A DNA stretch of 41,460 bases from NCBI GenBank assembly GCA_020073395.1, contig JAIQFF010000027.1, positions 1 through 41,460 on the forward strand. The letters run 5' to 3'. The first letter of the stretch is position 1; the number at the start of each line of letters is the position of its first letter. Source of the stretch: Terriglobia bacterium. Its GTDB lineage: Bacteria; Acidobacteriota; Terriglobia; Terriglobales; Acidobacteriaceae. A program made the position numbers and the translations under genes. The notes under the pieces were generated by a model. The model saw only the letters and a program-made list of their open reading frames with translations, did no database searches and was not told where the DNA came from. This document shows positions 26,502 through 35,406 of this stretch, piece after piece.

Positions 26502-27479
26502 TCACCCACGGTTGGCGTCGTACCAGCTTCTCCACGCGGAGGTGTCGTTTGGCAGGGTCTGTCCCGTAATGTCGCGCAGCGCCTGATAAACCCAGCCGTG
26601 AGTCTGCGCGTCCAGGGAGGCGTCGTCAGCGTAGTCCAGCAGTTGCGGAATCACGCTGCGGCGCTGTTCCTGGGTAAGCATGCCGGATTGCGCCAGGCTG
26701 CAGCCGGCGCGCTCGCGGACCATCGCCGAGGAATCGTCGTGAAACGTCTGCAGCAGGGGAGCGATAGTCTCGTTGGTCCCCAGGTAGGCCAGGCCTTCTA
26801 CCGCCCAGTGGCGGACTTCCGGATCAGGATCGTGGAGTTGGCTGACCAAAATCTCATTCACGCGCTCAGGTTCGACGCCGCGGTTACCCAGAAGGCCCAG
26901 TTCCCAAAGCGCCCATACCCGTTGCGATCGTGGTCCGCCTCCTACCTGTAGCGCCAGACGCTCTATCGTCGCCGGCGACTTGATCGCGCCCATGGCCACC
27001 AGATCCAGCTCGATCCCGGCGGCCCGGACCCGAAGGTCATTGGAGTTGAGCGCGGTGGTGATCAGTGAATTGAACTGGGGAGTAAATTTCAGTTTTCCCC
27101 ACCAGCCCTCCACGCGCGCGGCAATCTGATCATTGGCGCCTTCGTAGTGGTTGACGGCGCGCTCCAGCAGAGCTTCTGCCTGTTGCTGCGGGCTCTGGCG
27201 ATCCAGGTTCTCCAGTTCGTGTTCGGAAAGCACAGCCGGAGAAGCAGGTTCGGGCTTGCCTTGCAGGGTAAGGAACTTGGTGATCTCTTCAAACGCAGCC
27301 CTTGCATTGCCCGTGGCAAAGAATGCCGCCAGCAGAATCCCCACCGCTATGGCGAACAAAATACGCCAGCTTCCCGACTGGGGATCGATGGACTGATCCA
27401 GTTTCAGGCCTGAGGCATGCTGTATAGTGCCGTACTCCGGCACCGGCTCGGGACGCGGATCTCCTTCCCAGGAATGCAT
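26502..27479 (-). CDS. Membrane-anchored HEAT-repeat protein
   Basis: The protein has 325 residues. A Pro-rich N-terminus is followed by one transmembrane segment (ILFAIAVGILLAAFFATG, about residues 40-57). Helical HEAT/PBS-lyase-type repeats run from about residue 130 (DLRVRAAGIELDLVAMGAI, PEVRHWAVEGLAYLGTNETI, AMVRERAGCSLAQSGML). It is likely a scaffold or protein-binding protein facing the periplasm; partners are unknown. The ATG at 27477-27479 has no ribosome binding site, but a promoter spaced for a leaderless mRNA is present. It is divergent from the YncE-like gene. Confidence 0.78.
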   Translation of the reverse strand: MHSWEGDPRPEPVPEYGTIQHASGLKLDQSIDPQSGSWRILFAIAVGILLAAFFATGNARAAFEEITKFLTLQGKPEPASPAVLSEHELENLDRQSPQQQAEALLERAVNHYEGANDQIAARVEGWWGKLKFTPQFNSLITTALNSNDLRVRAAGIELDLVAMGAIKSPATIERLALQVGGGPRSQRVWALWELGLLGNRGVEPERVNEILVSQLHDPDPEVRHWAVEGLAYLGTNETIAPLLQTFHDDSSAMVRERAGCSLAQSGMLTQEQRRSVIPQLLDYADDASLDAQTHGWVYQALRDITGQTLPNDTSAWRSWYDANRG

Positions 27480-27514
27480 GCCAGCAGTGTAGGAGGGTTG
27501 GCAAATAGGGTAAA
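27480..27514 (-). promoter_or_regulatory. Promoter of the HEAT-repeat gene, leaderless geometry
   Basis: On the minus strand TTTACC (27509-27514), 17 nt, TACACT (27486-27491), then 6 nt and the ATG at 27479. Transcription is predicted to start on the start codon. Confidence 0.5.
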
Positions 27515-27563
27515 GTTACGGTCGAGTTACGATCGTATTACCTTCACATCGAGGCTGCTGCAA

Positions 27564-28604
27564 ATGAAGCGCTTGAAGCAATTGTGCTCGGCAAGAGCCG
27601 GGGTCACGCTGGTCACCCTGCTGCTGGTTACGTCCGGTTTGGCCGCCGCTCCCGGCTACCACCTGATCAAAACCTACAAACTGAGCGGCGACGGCGGGTG
27701 GGACTATCTGACGCTCGATCGCACCTCGAACCGTCTCTACATTTCCCGTTCCACTCACGTCATCGTGATCAATCCTGATTCCGGTGAGCCTGTGGGCGAT
27801 ATTCCGGATACCCCTGGAGTTCACGGAATTGCCCTAGCTCCGGAATTCGGCCGTGGCTTCATCAGCAACGGCGGCGAAGGTACGATGGGCGTTTTCGACT
27901 TGACCAGTCTGAAAGTGCTCAGCAAGATCAAGGTTGGCGACAACCCGGACGCGATTCTCTATGATCCCGCGAGCAAGCGGGTGTTCACGTTCAATGGCAG
28001 GAGCCATGATGCCACCGCAATCGATGCCGCCAAGGGCATGGTGGTGGCCACGATCAAGCTGGGTGGGAAGCCTGAGTTTGCGGTCAGTGACGAAAAAGGC
28101 GAAATCTTCGTTAATCTCGAAGACAAGAGCGAGTTGCTCGCTGTGGATCCGATCAAGTTGGAGATAAAGTCACGCTGGCCGCTGGCGCCGTGTGAGGAGC
28201 CGACCGGATTGGCCATCGATCGCAAGCATCGGCGGCTGTTTTCCGGTTGCGGCAATAAGCTGATGGCCATCGTAGATGCGGACAACGGCAAAGTCATCTC
28301 CACCCTTCCGATCGGCCAGGGCGTGGATGCAACTGCGTTCGATCCGGAGACCGGACTGGCCTTCGCTTCCTGCGGTGAGGGCGTGCTCACGGTGGTACAT
28401 GAAGATTCGGCGGACAAATTCAGCGTCGCCGAGAATGTTCCCACTGAACGCGGGGCACGCACCATGGCGCTCGATCCCGCGAAGCACCAGATTTTCGTGG
28501 TGACTGCGAAATTCGGGCCACCTCCCGCTCCGACGGCGGAGCAACCTCATCCCCGGCCGGCGATTTTGCCAGGTAGTTTTGAAGTGTTGCTGGTGGGCAA
28601 GTAA
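27564..28604 (+). CDS. Exported YncE-like beta-propeller protein
   Basis: The protein has 346 residues from the ATG at 27564 (GAGG 9 nt upstream), with a signal peptide ending about residue 28 (VTLLLVTSGLAAAPG). Repeated blades include WDYLTLDRTSNRLYISRSTHV, GIALAPEFGRGFISNGGEG, AILYDPASKRVFTFNGRS and LAIDRKHRRLFSGCGNK, typical of YVTN/YncE seven-bladed propellers. It is predicted periplasmic. Such proteins bind proteins, nucleic acids or cofactors; no ligand can be assigned. It is convergent with argS, whose stop lies only 10 nt away. Confidence 0.85.
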   Translation: MKRLKQLCSARAGVTLVTLLLVTSGLAAAPGYHLIKTYKLSGDGGWDYLTLDRTSNRLYISRSTHVIVINPDSGEPVGDIPDTPGVHGIALAPEFGRGFISNGGEGTMGVFDLTSLKVLSKIKVGDNPDAILYDPASKRVFTFNGRSHDATAIDAAKGMVVATIKLGGKPEFAVSDEKGEIFVNLEDKSELLAVDPIKLEIKSRWPLAPCEEPTGLAIDRKHRRLFSGCGNKLMAIVDADNGKVISTLPIGQGVDATAFDPETGLAFASCGEGVLTVVHEDSADKFSVAENVPTERGARTMALDPAKHQIFVVTAKFGPPPAPTAEQPHPRPAILPGSFEVLLVGK

Positions 28605-28614
28605 GAACGATGCC

Positions 28615-30612
28615 TCACATTACGGCCGGCACGCTGATCCCCATGACCGCCAACACCCGGGTCAATTCGCGGCGGACCACGGCCACGGTGGCCAGCAGAA
28701 ATTTCTTTCGACCTTCGTCCGCCTCACTCAGGATCGGGTGCCGGTGGTAGAAGGCATTGAAGAGTTGGGCAAGTTGGAAGGCGTGCTTGGCCAGGTACGC
28801 GGGCTCGGTGGTAGCAATCGATTGATCGATGATGTAGGAAGTCTTGGCAGCGGCCAGCCACAATTCCCAGATTTCGTTTCCCGCGTCCCCGGCTAGGTGC
28901 CTGGCCAAGTCGTCGGTCGAAACGCGGTCTGCCGCATTTCTGCCAAATTCTTCAGGATCGAAGCCGCCCTTGCGGAAGATGTTGACGGCTCGCACCACGG
29001 CATACTGTGCATAAGGACCCGTCTCGCCTTCAAAGCTCAAGGCTTCCTTGAAGTCGAATGCGATCACCGACGACTTGGTGAACTTGAGCATGAAATAACG
29101 CAGGGCGCCGACTGCAATCTGGGTGGCGATCGTCGTGCGCTCGGCTTCCGTCAGTTGAGGATGGCGGGCGTCCACCTCGTTCTTCGCTGACGCGATCAAC
29201 CGGTCGAGCAGGTCGTCAGCCTTTACCCCAAATCCCTTGCGGCCGGAGACTTCGATGTACGGGCGGCTCTTGTCTTCATCGGAAAGCTGGTAGCCCAGTT
29301 CCGCGGCACAACGCGGCGTGAGTGCAACCATCTCATACGAAAAGTGCGTGTAGTGGTCGGCCTGCTGGTTGTAACCCAGCCCACGCAGAGCTTCGATGAC
29401 CGTGTTCTGCGCCTCCGCCTGGCGAGCGTCAATCACGTTGTAGATTTCCGACACGCTGCCGAAATGGGGATGGTCCAGCGCGCCCACCGCGGTAGAAATC
29501 CAGCAATCATGCCCGTTGGGATAGCGATAGAACTTGCGATAACCGAAATCGCGGCCCAGCAGTCCGAACTTCCACATATGGTAAGCGATGTCTTTGCCCA
29601 CATAACCAACTGTCCCGTTGGAACGAACGATGACCTTCTGGTCTTCCTCGGCGACTTCGTCTGTCTCCGCGCCCGCAGCGGCCGGTGCGGTTTCGGCTTT
29701 TGCCGTCCCCGCCCGGCGCATCACCCAGCAACCTTTATTCTTCCCCTCCGTTTCAAAGGAAAGTACGCCGCCTTCCTTCAGCTTGGCAAAAGCCGCATCC
29801 CAGAAATGAAGATGGAGGATCTCGCTCTCCCGCGGCAGGAAGTCGTATTCGATATCGAGCCGATCCATGGTCTCGAGGTGACGCCGCAGGACGGCGATGG
29901 AAATTACGTCGGCGACGGCTGCGCTTTCATTGTTGCCCTCTTCGATAGCGTGCAGCGCCTGCTGACGGACCTGCAAGTTCTGCTGGTCCTCGGCGTACCA
30001 CTGCGAGACGCGCGCATAGAGGTCCCAGCAGTAGTAGTCAAAGCGCGGCTGGCGCGCCAGCTGTTCGATCTCCGCGCGCGACTTCTTTTCAATGTTTAGA
30101 AATCCCACCACTACGTCGGCAACCTGCACGCCGGTGTTGTCGATGTAATTCTGGACGTCCACTTCTCTTCCGGCAAACTTCAGCAGCCGGACAAAGGTGT
30201 CGCCGAGAATGGCGTTGCGCAGGTGGCCGACATGGGCCGCTTTATTGGGATTTATGCTGGAGTGCTCGACCAGAATCTTGCCGGGAGGGGCGTCGGCCCG
30301 CGGCTGTTCGTCGGCAATAAGGGTTGCGGCCAGCTCTTCGCGCCTGAGCCGGGCGTTGATATAGCCTGCGCCCGCTAATTCCAGCTTCTCAAAGCCGGGG
30401 CTAGGGCCGATTCCGTTGACAATCTCCTCCGCAATCTTTCGCGGGGCCTTGCGCAGCTTTTTGGCCAGCTCGAAAGCCAGCGGCAAGGCGTACTCGCCGA
30501 ACTCCACTTTGGGGGGCTGTTCGATGACGATTTTCGGCAGATCCAGATCGTAGGTGCGACGCAGAAATTCGCGTACGTGTTGGGCCAGCCGTCGTTCGAG
30601 ATGGCGATACAA
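28615..30612 (-). CDS. argS: Arginyl-tRNA synthetase
   Basis: ArgRS charges tRNA-Arg. The product is 665 residues from a TTG at 30610-30612 that has AGGGG 6 nt upstream. The frame extends 73 codons further, but these lack homology. Features are the N-terminal tRNA-binding domain (KVEFGEYALPLAFELAKKLRKAPRKIAEE), the HIGH-type motif SSINPNKAAHVGHLRNAILGD, a GFGVKADDLLDR region where class Ia enzymes have KMSK (ArgRS normally lacks a perfect KMSK), and the DALR anticodon-binding C-terminus. An Ala/Glu/Asp-rich insertion (about 340-370) is unusual but in frame. TACAAT near 30650 is a plausible -10. It is divergent from larC. Confidence 0.95.
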   Translation of the reverse strand: MYRHLERRLAQHVREFLRRTYDLDLPKIVIEQPPKVEFGEYALPLAFELAKKLRKAPRKIAEEIVNGIGPSPGFEKLELAGAGYINARLRREELAATLIADEQPRADAPPGKILVEHSSINPNKAAHVGHLRNAILGDTFVRLLKFAGREVDVQNYIDNTGVQVADVVVGFLNIEKKSRAEIEQLARQPRFDYYCWDLYARVSQWYAEDQQNLQVRQQALHAIEEGNNESAAVADVISIAVLRRHLETMDRLDIEYDFLPRESEILHLHFWDAAFAKLKEGGVLSFETEGKNKGCWVMRRAGTAKAETAPAAAGAETDEVAEEDQKVIVRSNGTVGYVGKDIAYHMWKFGLLGRDFGYRKFYRYPNGHDCWISTAVGALDHPHFGSVSEIYNVIDARQAEAQNTVIEALRGLGYNQQADHYTHFSYEMVALTPRCAAELGYQLSDEDKSRPYIEVSGRKGFGVKADDLLDRLIASAKNEVDARHPQLTEAERTTIATQIAVGALRYFMLKFTKSSVIAFDFKEALSFEGETGPYAQYAVVRAVNIFRKGGFDPEEFGRNAADRVSTDDLARHLAGDAGNEIWELWLAAAKTSYIIDQSIATTEPAYLAKHAFQLAQLFNAFYHRHPILSEADEGRKKFLLATVAVVRRELTRVLAVMGISVPAVM

Positions 30613-30712
30613 GAATTCCCCTAAGCTGTTGAAGAAAAGAGTGATTGTAACAAACCACGCGAGGTCGCAAGGTTTGACGGCAAATGCTGGCTTCCCTATG
30701 ATGAAAACTGTC

Positions 30713-30816
30713 TTTAGTCGTTGGTCGTTGGCCGCGGAGTTCACGGCTCCTTGATTTAATGGCGGCGTCCGAAGCCCAATGACCAAGGACCAAGGGCCAG
30801 CACAACCAACGACCGG
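30713..30816. repeat. Inverted pair of 7-nt tandem repeats between argS and larC
   Basis: The left arm (30713-30733) is units TAGTCGT/TGGTCGT. The right arm (30779-30816) is units GACCAAG/GGCCAGC/ACGACCG, the reverse class, ending 8 nt before the larC ATG. Confidence 0.75.
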
Positions 30817-30823
30817 TCTTCCC

Positions 30824-32191
30824 ATGCGCATAGCCTACCTCGACTGCTTCTCCGGCATGAGCGGCGACATGTTTCTCGGCGCCCTGGTGGACGCGGGAGT
30901 ACCGGCCAAGCTCTTCGAAGACACCGTCGCGGCCCTAAACATCGGAGCGCGCCTGGAAATTTCGAGGGTGCAGCGCAGCGGCATCAGCGCGACCAAAGTC
31001 GATGTCTTCGTGAACGGCGAAAAGGAATTGCCGCGGGAGGTTTTCTTCGAACAGCAGAGTCTCGCACAGACACATGAACACGGGCATGAAAAGGGACATC
31101 AGCATGCGCCCGAGCACGTTGAGCTTCGCGAGCATAACTACAGCCAATCCGTACAGGAAGCCACGCGGGCGGGGGCGCCACACCGGCATGAGTCAGATCA
31201 ACATGAACATGGGCGCGGTTTGGCCGAGATACGGGAGATAATTCGTCAGACAGGAATCAGCGAAGGGGCGAAGCGCGCCGCTGTTGCCATCTTCGAGGTG
31301 CTGGGCGCGGCGGAAGCCAAGATCCACAACAGCGACATTGAGAAGGTGCATTTCCACGAAGTGGGCGCCGTGGATGCAATGGTGGATATTGTCTGCGCTG
31401 CGGTTGGAGCCGAGGCGTTGGCAGTCGATGAAATTGTTTGCTCCCCCCTGAATGTTGGCGGGGGCACGGTAAAGTGCGCCCATGGAGTTCTGCCGGTGCC
31501 GGTTCCCGCCACGGTACAGTTGTTGCAGGGCGCGCCGGTTTATTCCTCCGGCATTCAGGTGGAACTGGTCACCCCGACAGGTGCAGCGATTGTCAAGACG
31601 CTGGCCAAACGATTCGCGCAGTTCCCGGCCATGACGATTGAGAAGTCCGGATATGGCGCCGGTACCCGAGACTTTCCCGGGCATGCGAACGTAGTTCGTT
31701 TGACCATTGGCGACTCACATGCGGGACTTACCGGGAACACTTCTCAGGAAACCATCAGCGTGCTCGAAGCCAACCTCGACGATCTGAATCCGCAGGTGTT
31801 CGGCTACGTCATCGAGCGACTGCTCGAGGCCGGCGCCCTGGATACTTTTGCCGTGCCGGTACAGATGAAGAAGAACCGTCCAGGGATATTGCTGACCGTG
31901 TTGTCGAGACCGGAAGACGCTTCCCGGCTGACCCAGATAATTTTCACGGAGACCAGTACGCTGGGGGTGCGGCGGCGCGAGGAGCAGCGTCAAACGTTGG
32001 CGCGAAAGTGGGTAGAGGTAGCAACCCGCTGGGGAGGCGTACGCTTGAAGATTGCCAGCATGAATGGCACGGTCACCAACTACGCCCCTGAGTATGAAGA
32101 TTGCAAGACAATCGCGGCCGAGCATCATGTACCGCTGAAGCGCGTCATAAATGAAGCCATGGAAGCCTATTTGAAGGCCCTGAGAAGTTAA
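30824..32191 (+). CDS. larC: Nickel pincer cofactor biosynthesis protein LarC
   Basis: LarC is a CTP-dependent nickel insertase that completes the pincer nucleotide of lactate racemase and related enzymes. The 455-residue single reading frame (in some species larC needs a programmed frameshift; not here) starts MRIAYLDCFSGMSGDMFLGA. It contains VEEVHFHEVGAVDA-type sequence (IEKVHFHEVGAVDAMVDIV), SPLNVGGGTVKCAHGVLPVP and GIQVELVTPTGAAI. Between residues about 78 and 130 is a His-rich insert (HEHGHEKGHQHAPEH and further His), probably metal binding. larB, larE and a racemase are not in the window. The start follows a heptamer repeat and has no clear ribosome binding site. It is 36 nt upstream of metG. 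Confidence 0.92.
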   Translation: MRIAYLDCFSGMSGDMFLGALVDAGVPAKLFEDTVAALNIGARLEISRVQRSGISATKVDVFVNGEKELPREVFFEQQSLAQTHEHGHEKGHQHAPEHVELREHNYSQSVQEATRAGAPHRHESDQHEHGRGLAEIREIIRQTGISEGAKRAAVAIFEVLGAAEAKIHNSDIEKVHFHEVGAVDAMVDIVCAAVGAEALAVDEIVCSPLNVGGGTVKCAHGVLPVPVPATVQLLQGAPVYSSGIQVELVTPTGAAIVKTLAKRFAQFPAMTIEKSGYGAGTRDFPGHANVVRLTIGDSHAGLTGNTSQETISVLEANLDDLNPQVFGYVIERLLEAGALDTFAVPVQMKKNRPGILLTVLSRPEDASRLTQIIFTETSTLGVRRREEQRQTLARKWVEVATRWGGVRLKIASMNGTVTNYAPEYEDCKTIAAEHHVPLKRVINEAMEAYLKALRS

Positions 32192-32227
32192 CGGCCCGCG
32201 CTACCAAGGTCAAACACAAGAACCCAA

Positions 32228-34249
32228 ATGAGCAAAAAGTTTTACATCACGACCCCGATCTATTACGTGAACGCGCGTCCGCACATCGGGCACGCCTACA
32301 CCACGATTGCCTGCGACACCATTGCCCGGCGCCAGCGCCTCATGGGCTTTGATACCTACTTCTTAACCGGCACCGACGAGCATGGGCAGAAGATCGAGCG
32401 CGCGGCGCAGGCCGCGGGAAAGACTCCGCAGCAGCTCACCAATGAAGTTTCCGCCGAGTTCCGTTCGCTTTGGGACCGGATGGGACTGACCTACGACGAT
32501 TTCATCCGCACCACGTCCGACAAACACAAGCAGGGCGTGCAGGCCCTATGGCGCCGCATTCGCGACAACGGCTACATCTACAAAGGCAGCTACACCGGCC
32601 AGTATTGCGTTTTTGACGAACTTTACGTAGATGTCGTCGGCCCCGGCGCACCCTGCCCCGAATGTGGACGCCCAACGGAAACTGTGAAAGAAGAGAATTA
32701 TTTCTTCAAGCTGTCGGCCTTCCAGGACAAACTGCTCGAGCTGTACACCAGCCAACCTGACTTTATCCGTCCGGAGACGCGACGCAACGAGGTGATGTCG
32801 TTCGTGCGCTCTGGCCTGCGCGACCTTTCGGTCAGCCGCAGCACCCTCTCCTGGGGCATTCCGGTGCCTGACGATCCCAAGCACGTCATCTATGTCTGGT
32901 GGGATGCGCTGGCGAATTACATCACGGCGCTGGGCTACGGGTCCGCCGATACAGCAAAGTACGACAAATATTGGCCCGCCGACGTGCAGATGATTGGCAA
33001 GGAGATCGTGCGTTTCCACTGCGTTTACTGGCCGGCGTTTCTGATGGCCGCGGGATTGCCTTTACCGCAGCGGATCATGGCGCACGGCTGGCTGTTGTTC
33101 GAGGAAAGCAAGATGTCGAAGTCGCGCGGGAATATCGTGCGAACGGAGACCATTCTCGACGTGCTCGGCTCCGACGCGTTGCGCTACTTTCTGTTGCGCG
33201 AAATCGTCTTCGGGCAGGACGGATCGTTCTCCTTCGACGCGCTGGTGCAACGTTATAACGCCGATCTGGCCAACGGACTAGGCAATCTGACCAGCCGCAC
33301 GCTGACCATGATCACGCGCTATTTCAAGGGTGAGGTACCTTATCCCTCGCGCGCCGCAACTCTGACCGGGCAAGAGCATGCCGTTGCTGACGCGGCGCGG
33401 CAAACGATTACGGAATTCAACAGTCTCTTTGACCAGTGCCAGTTTTCGCGCGCTCTGGAAGTGGCCTGGAGCTTGGTGGGTGCGGTGGACAAGTATATCG
33501 TCGAGACTCAGCCCTGGGCGTTGGGCGAGAAGCAGGACGACGAAAGCCGCTCGCGTCTCGCCACCATTCTCTACACCAGCGCCGAAGCCCTTCGCATCGT
33601 AACCGCGCTCGCGCATCCCGTGATACCCGAAGCCACGGCGAAGATCTGGGGACAGCTGGGGCTGGGAGACATCCGGAAGTTTCCGCTGTCGGACCTGCAA
33701 TGGGGACAGCTCAAATTGGGAACGAGGCTCGGCGAGGTTCAGTCCGTCTTTCCGCGCGCTGACAAGAGCACGATTGAAAGGATGCAGCAAATGGAAGAGC
33801 AGGGACGCAGTGCGACCGAAGCAGCTGAAGAAAAGACGATCGAAGAAGCAAAGACCAAGAAAGTTGTCGCTGCTCCCGCCGCACCGGCGAATGCTCCCGC
33901 GCCTGCCGCCATTGTCCCCGATGGCAAGATCAGCATTGAAGACTTCGCCAAAGTAGAACTGCGCGTGGGTCAAGTGAAGGTGGCAGAGAAAGTGAAAGGG
34001 ACCGACAAGTTGCTGCGCCTCGAAGTTGATCTCGGTACCGAAGTTCGCCAGGTGGTGGCCGGCATTGCCGAGGCTTATGCACCGGAGACACTGGTGGGGC
34101 GCAAGGTCGTGATCGTTGTGAACCTGGCGCCGCGGAAGTTGCGCGGTCTGGAGTCGAATGGAATGATCGTCGCCGCATCTCCGGAAGGCGGGAAGCCGGT
34201 GCTGGCATCGTTCTTGGAGGATGTGCCGGTGGGGACCAGGCTGAAGTAG
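32228..34249 (+). CDS. metG: Methionyl-tRNA synthetase with C-terminal tRNA-binding domain
   Basis: MetRS charges initiator and elongator tRNA-Met. The 673-residue product has HIGH at 19-22 (ARPHIGHAYTT), one CPEC zinc-type pair, and the KMSKS loop at 295-299 (EESKMSKSRGN). The helical anticodon domain follows. After a Lys/Ala/Pro-rich linker comes the EMAP-like tRNA-binding domain (VELRVGQVKVAEKV, VGRKVVIVVNLAPRKLRGLESNGM), which also mediates dimerisation. The length is normal for the dimeric type. It lies between larC and tatD on the same strand. The metG-tatD order is common in bacteria. Confidence 0.97.
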   Translation: MSKKFYITTPIYYVNARPHIGHAYTTIACDTIARRQRLMGFDTYFLTGTDEHGQKIERAAQAAGKTPQQLTNEVSAEFRSLWDRMGLTYDDFIRTTSDKHKQGVQALWRRIRDNGYIYKGSYTGQYCVFDELYVDVVGPGAPCPECGRPTETVKEENYFFKLSAFQDKLLELYTSQPDFIRPETRRNEVMSFVRSGLRDLSVSRSTLSWGIPVPDDPKHVIYVWWDALANYITALGYGSADTAKYDKYWPADVQMIGKEIVRFHCVYWPAFLMAAGLPLPQRIMAHGWLLFEESKMSKSRGNIVRTETILDVLGSDALRYFLLREIVFGQDGSFSFDALVQRYNADLANGLGNLTSRTLTMITRYFKGEVPYPSRAATLTGQEHAVADAARQTITEFNSLFDQCQFSRALEVAWSLVGAVDKYIVETQPWALGEKQDDESRSRLATILYTSAEALRIVTALAHPVIPEATAKIWGQLGLGDIRKFPLSDLQWGQLKLGTRLGEVQSVFPRADKSTIERMQQMEEQGRSATEAAEEKTIEEAKTKKVVAAPAAPANAPAPAAIVPDGKISIEDFAKVELRVGQVKVAEKVKGTDKLLRLEVDLGTEVRQVVAGIAEAYAPETLVGRKVVIVVNLAPRKLRGLESNGMIVAASPEGGKPVLASFLEDVPVGTRLK

Positions 34250-34284
34250 GCGGGGCAGGGTCCTGGGTGATCGAGAAAAAGCCA

Positions 34285-34361
34285 GCCGAGCGTTGCTCGG
34301 CTTGGATGGGTCAGAGACCCGTACCCACACGGCCGCTGCCAATGACCAACGACTAACGACT
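34285..34361. repeat. Bipartite hairpin plus heptamer repeat between metG and tatD
   Basis: GCCGAGC/GCTCGGC around GTT (34285-34301), GGGTC/GACCC around AGA (34308-34320), then TACCCACACGG. A 7-nt array (TGACCAACGACTAACGACT, 34343-34361) runs directly into the tatD start codon. Confidence 0.7.
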
Positions 34362-35171
34362 GTGTTCATAGACTCCCACGCCCATCTCGAGATGGAGCAA
34401 TTCGACGCCGACCGCGATCAAATGATCGCCCGGGCACGGGACGGCGGCATTGAAAAGATCGTCGCCATTGGCAGCGGAACGGGCCCCGGGTCACTGGACT
34501 GCGGCGTTCAACTAGCCGAGCAGCACGAATTTATACTGGCCACCATCGGGATCCATCCCCATGAAGCCAAACTGGCGACCGATGCCGACTTTCAGGAACT
34601 TGAACAATTGGCGAGACGGCCCAAGGTCATTGCCTGGGGCGAAATCGGGCTCGATTACTTTTACGATCACTCGCCGCGCGACCTGCAGCAACAAGTCTTC
34701 TTGCGGCAGATACAGTTGGCGCGAGCGGCTAAACTGCCGATTGTCATTCACTGTCGCCCCTCCGCCGGCAGCGATAATGCCTGGGATGACTGCCTCGGCC
34801 TTCTGGAACAGCACTGGAGAGCCGGCGGGCTGGGAGGAATTCTGCACTGCTTCACCGGGACATGGCCGTACGCGAAACGGGCGCTCGATCTTGGCTTCAT
34901 GATTTCCTTCGCCGGCAACATAACCTTCCCTAAAGCACAGCCGATACGCGACGCCGCTAAAGAAGTCCCGTTGGAGCGAATGCTGATCGAAACCGACTCG
35001 CCCTTCCTGGCACCAGTGCCGCACCGCGGCAAGCGCAACGAGCCGCTGTTTGTAAGGGAGGTTGCCCGGCAACTGGGCGAGATCCGAGGACTTTCGACGG
35101 AAGAGGCCGGAAGGCAAACTGCGCGCAACTTCTACACCTTTTTCAAACTCCCTGAATCCGCCGAAATATAA
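34362..35171 (+). CDS. tatD: TatD family metal-dependent deoxyribonuclease
   Basis: TatD proteins are TIM-barrel hydrolases with 3'-5' DNase activity linked to DNA repair and protein quality control. The product is 269 residues from the GTG at 34362. The metal ligands are visible in order: IDSHAHLEM (His6, His8), WGEIGLDY (Glu), PIVIHCR (His), GILHCFTG (His) and ETDSPFLAP (Asp). Upstream codons lack homology and overlap the heptamer repeat, so GTG is the best start, without a clear ribosome binding site. It follows metG in the same direction. Confidence 0.94.
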   Translation: MFIDSHAHLEMEQFDADRDQMIARARDGGIEKIVAIGSGTGPGSLDCGVQLAEQHEFILATIGIHPHEAKLATDADFQELEQLARRPKVIAWGEIGLDYFYDHSPRDLQQQVFLRQIQLARAAKLPIVIHCRPSAGSDNAWDDCLGLLEQHWRAGGLGGILHCFTGTWPYAKRALDLGFMISFAGNITFPKAQPIRDAAKEVPLERMLIETDSPFLAPVPHRGKRNEPLFVREVARQLGEIRGLSTEEAGRQTARNFYTFFKLPESAEI

Positions 35172-35199
35172 GGCTCAATTTTTGAAGACCCTTTCTGCG

Positions 35200-35340
35200 A
35201 AGGCGTCATGCTGAGCTTGCGAGGCATCTGGCGTGAAGTGGGGATGCAGCAGTGGGCTCGCAATGAACCGATGCCCGCCAGATCCCTTCGACTTCGCTCA
35301 CGGCAGGCTCCACGGGACTGAAGTCCCTCAGGATGACGCC
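35200..35340. repeat. GTCATCCTGAG/GTCGAAGG-family repeats downstream of tatD
   Basis: GCGTCATGCTGAGC near 35204 faces a reverse copy ending CTCAGGATGACGCC (35326-35339). The latter carries the exchangeable hairpin GGGACT/AGTCCC (around 35314-35328) and ATCCCTTCGACTTCGCTCA. No gene is seen in 35172-35406. Confidence 0.7.
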
Positions 35341-35406
35341 ATGGAAAAGGGGAGGGACTCCCGACATACAACCAAAGAACTGCGGCGCTAAAACCGCTTT
35401 CTTCTG

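Noticed and set aside
30613-30831. N-terminal extension of argS of 73 residues
   Set aside because: The extension contains repeat-derived sequence and a likely promoter; TTG at 30612 has a good ribosome binding site and family homology starts there.
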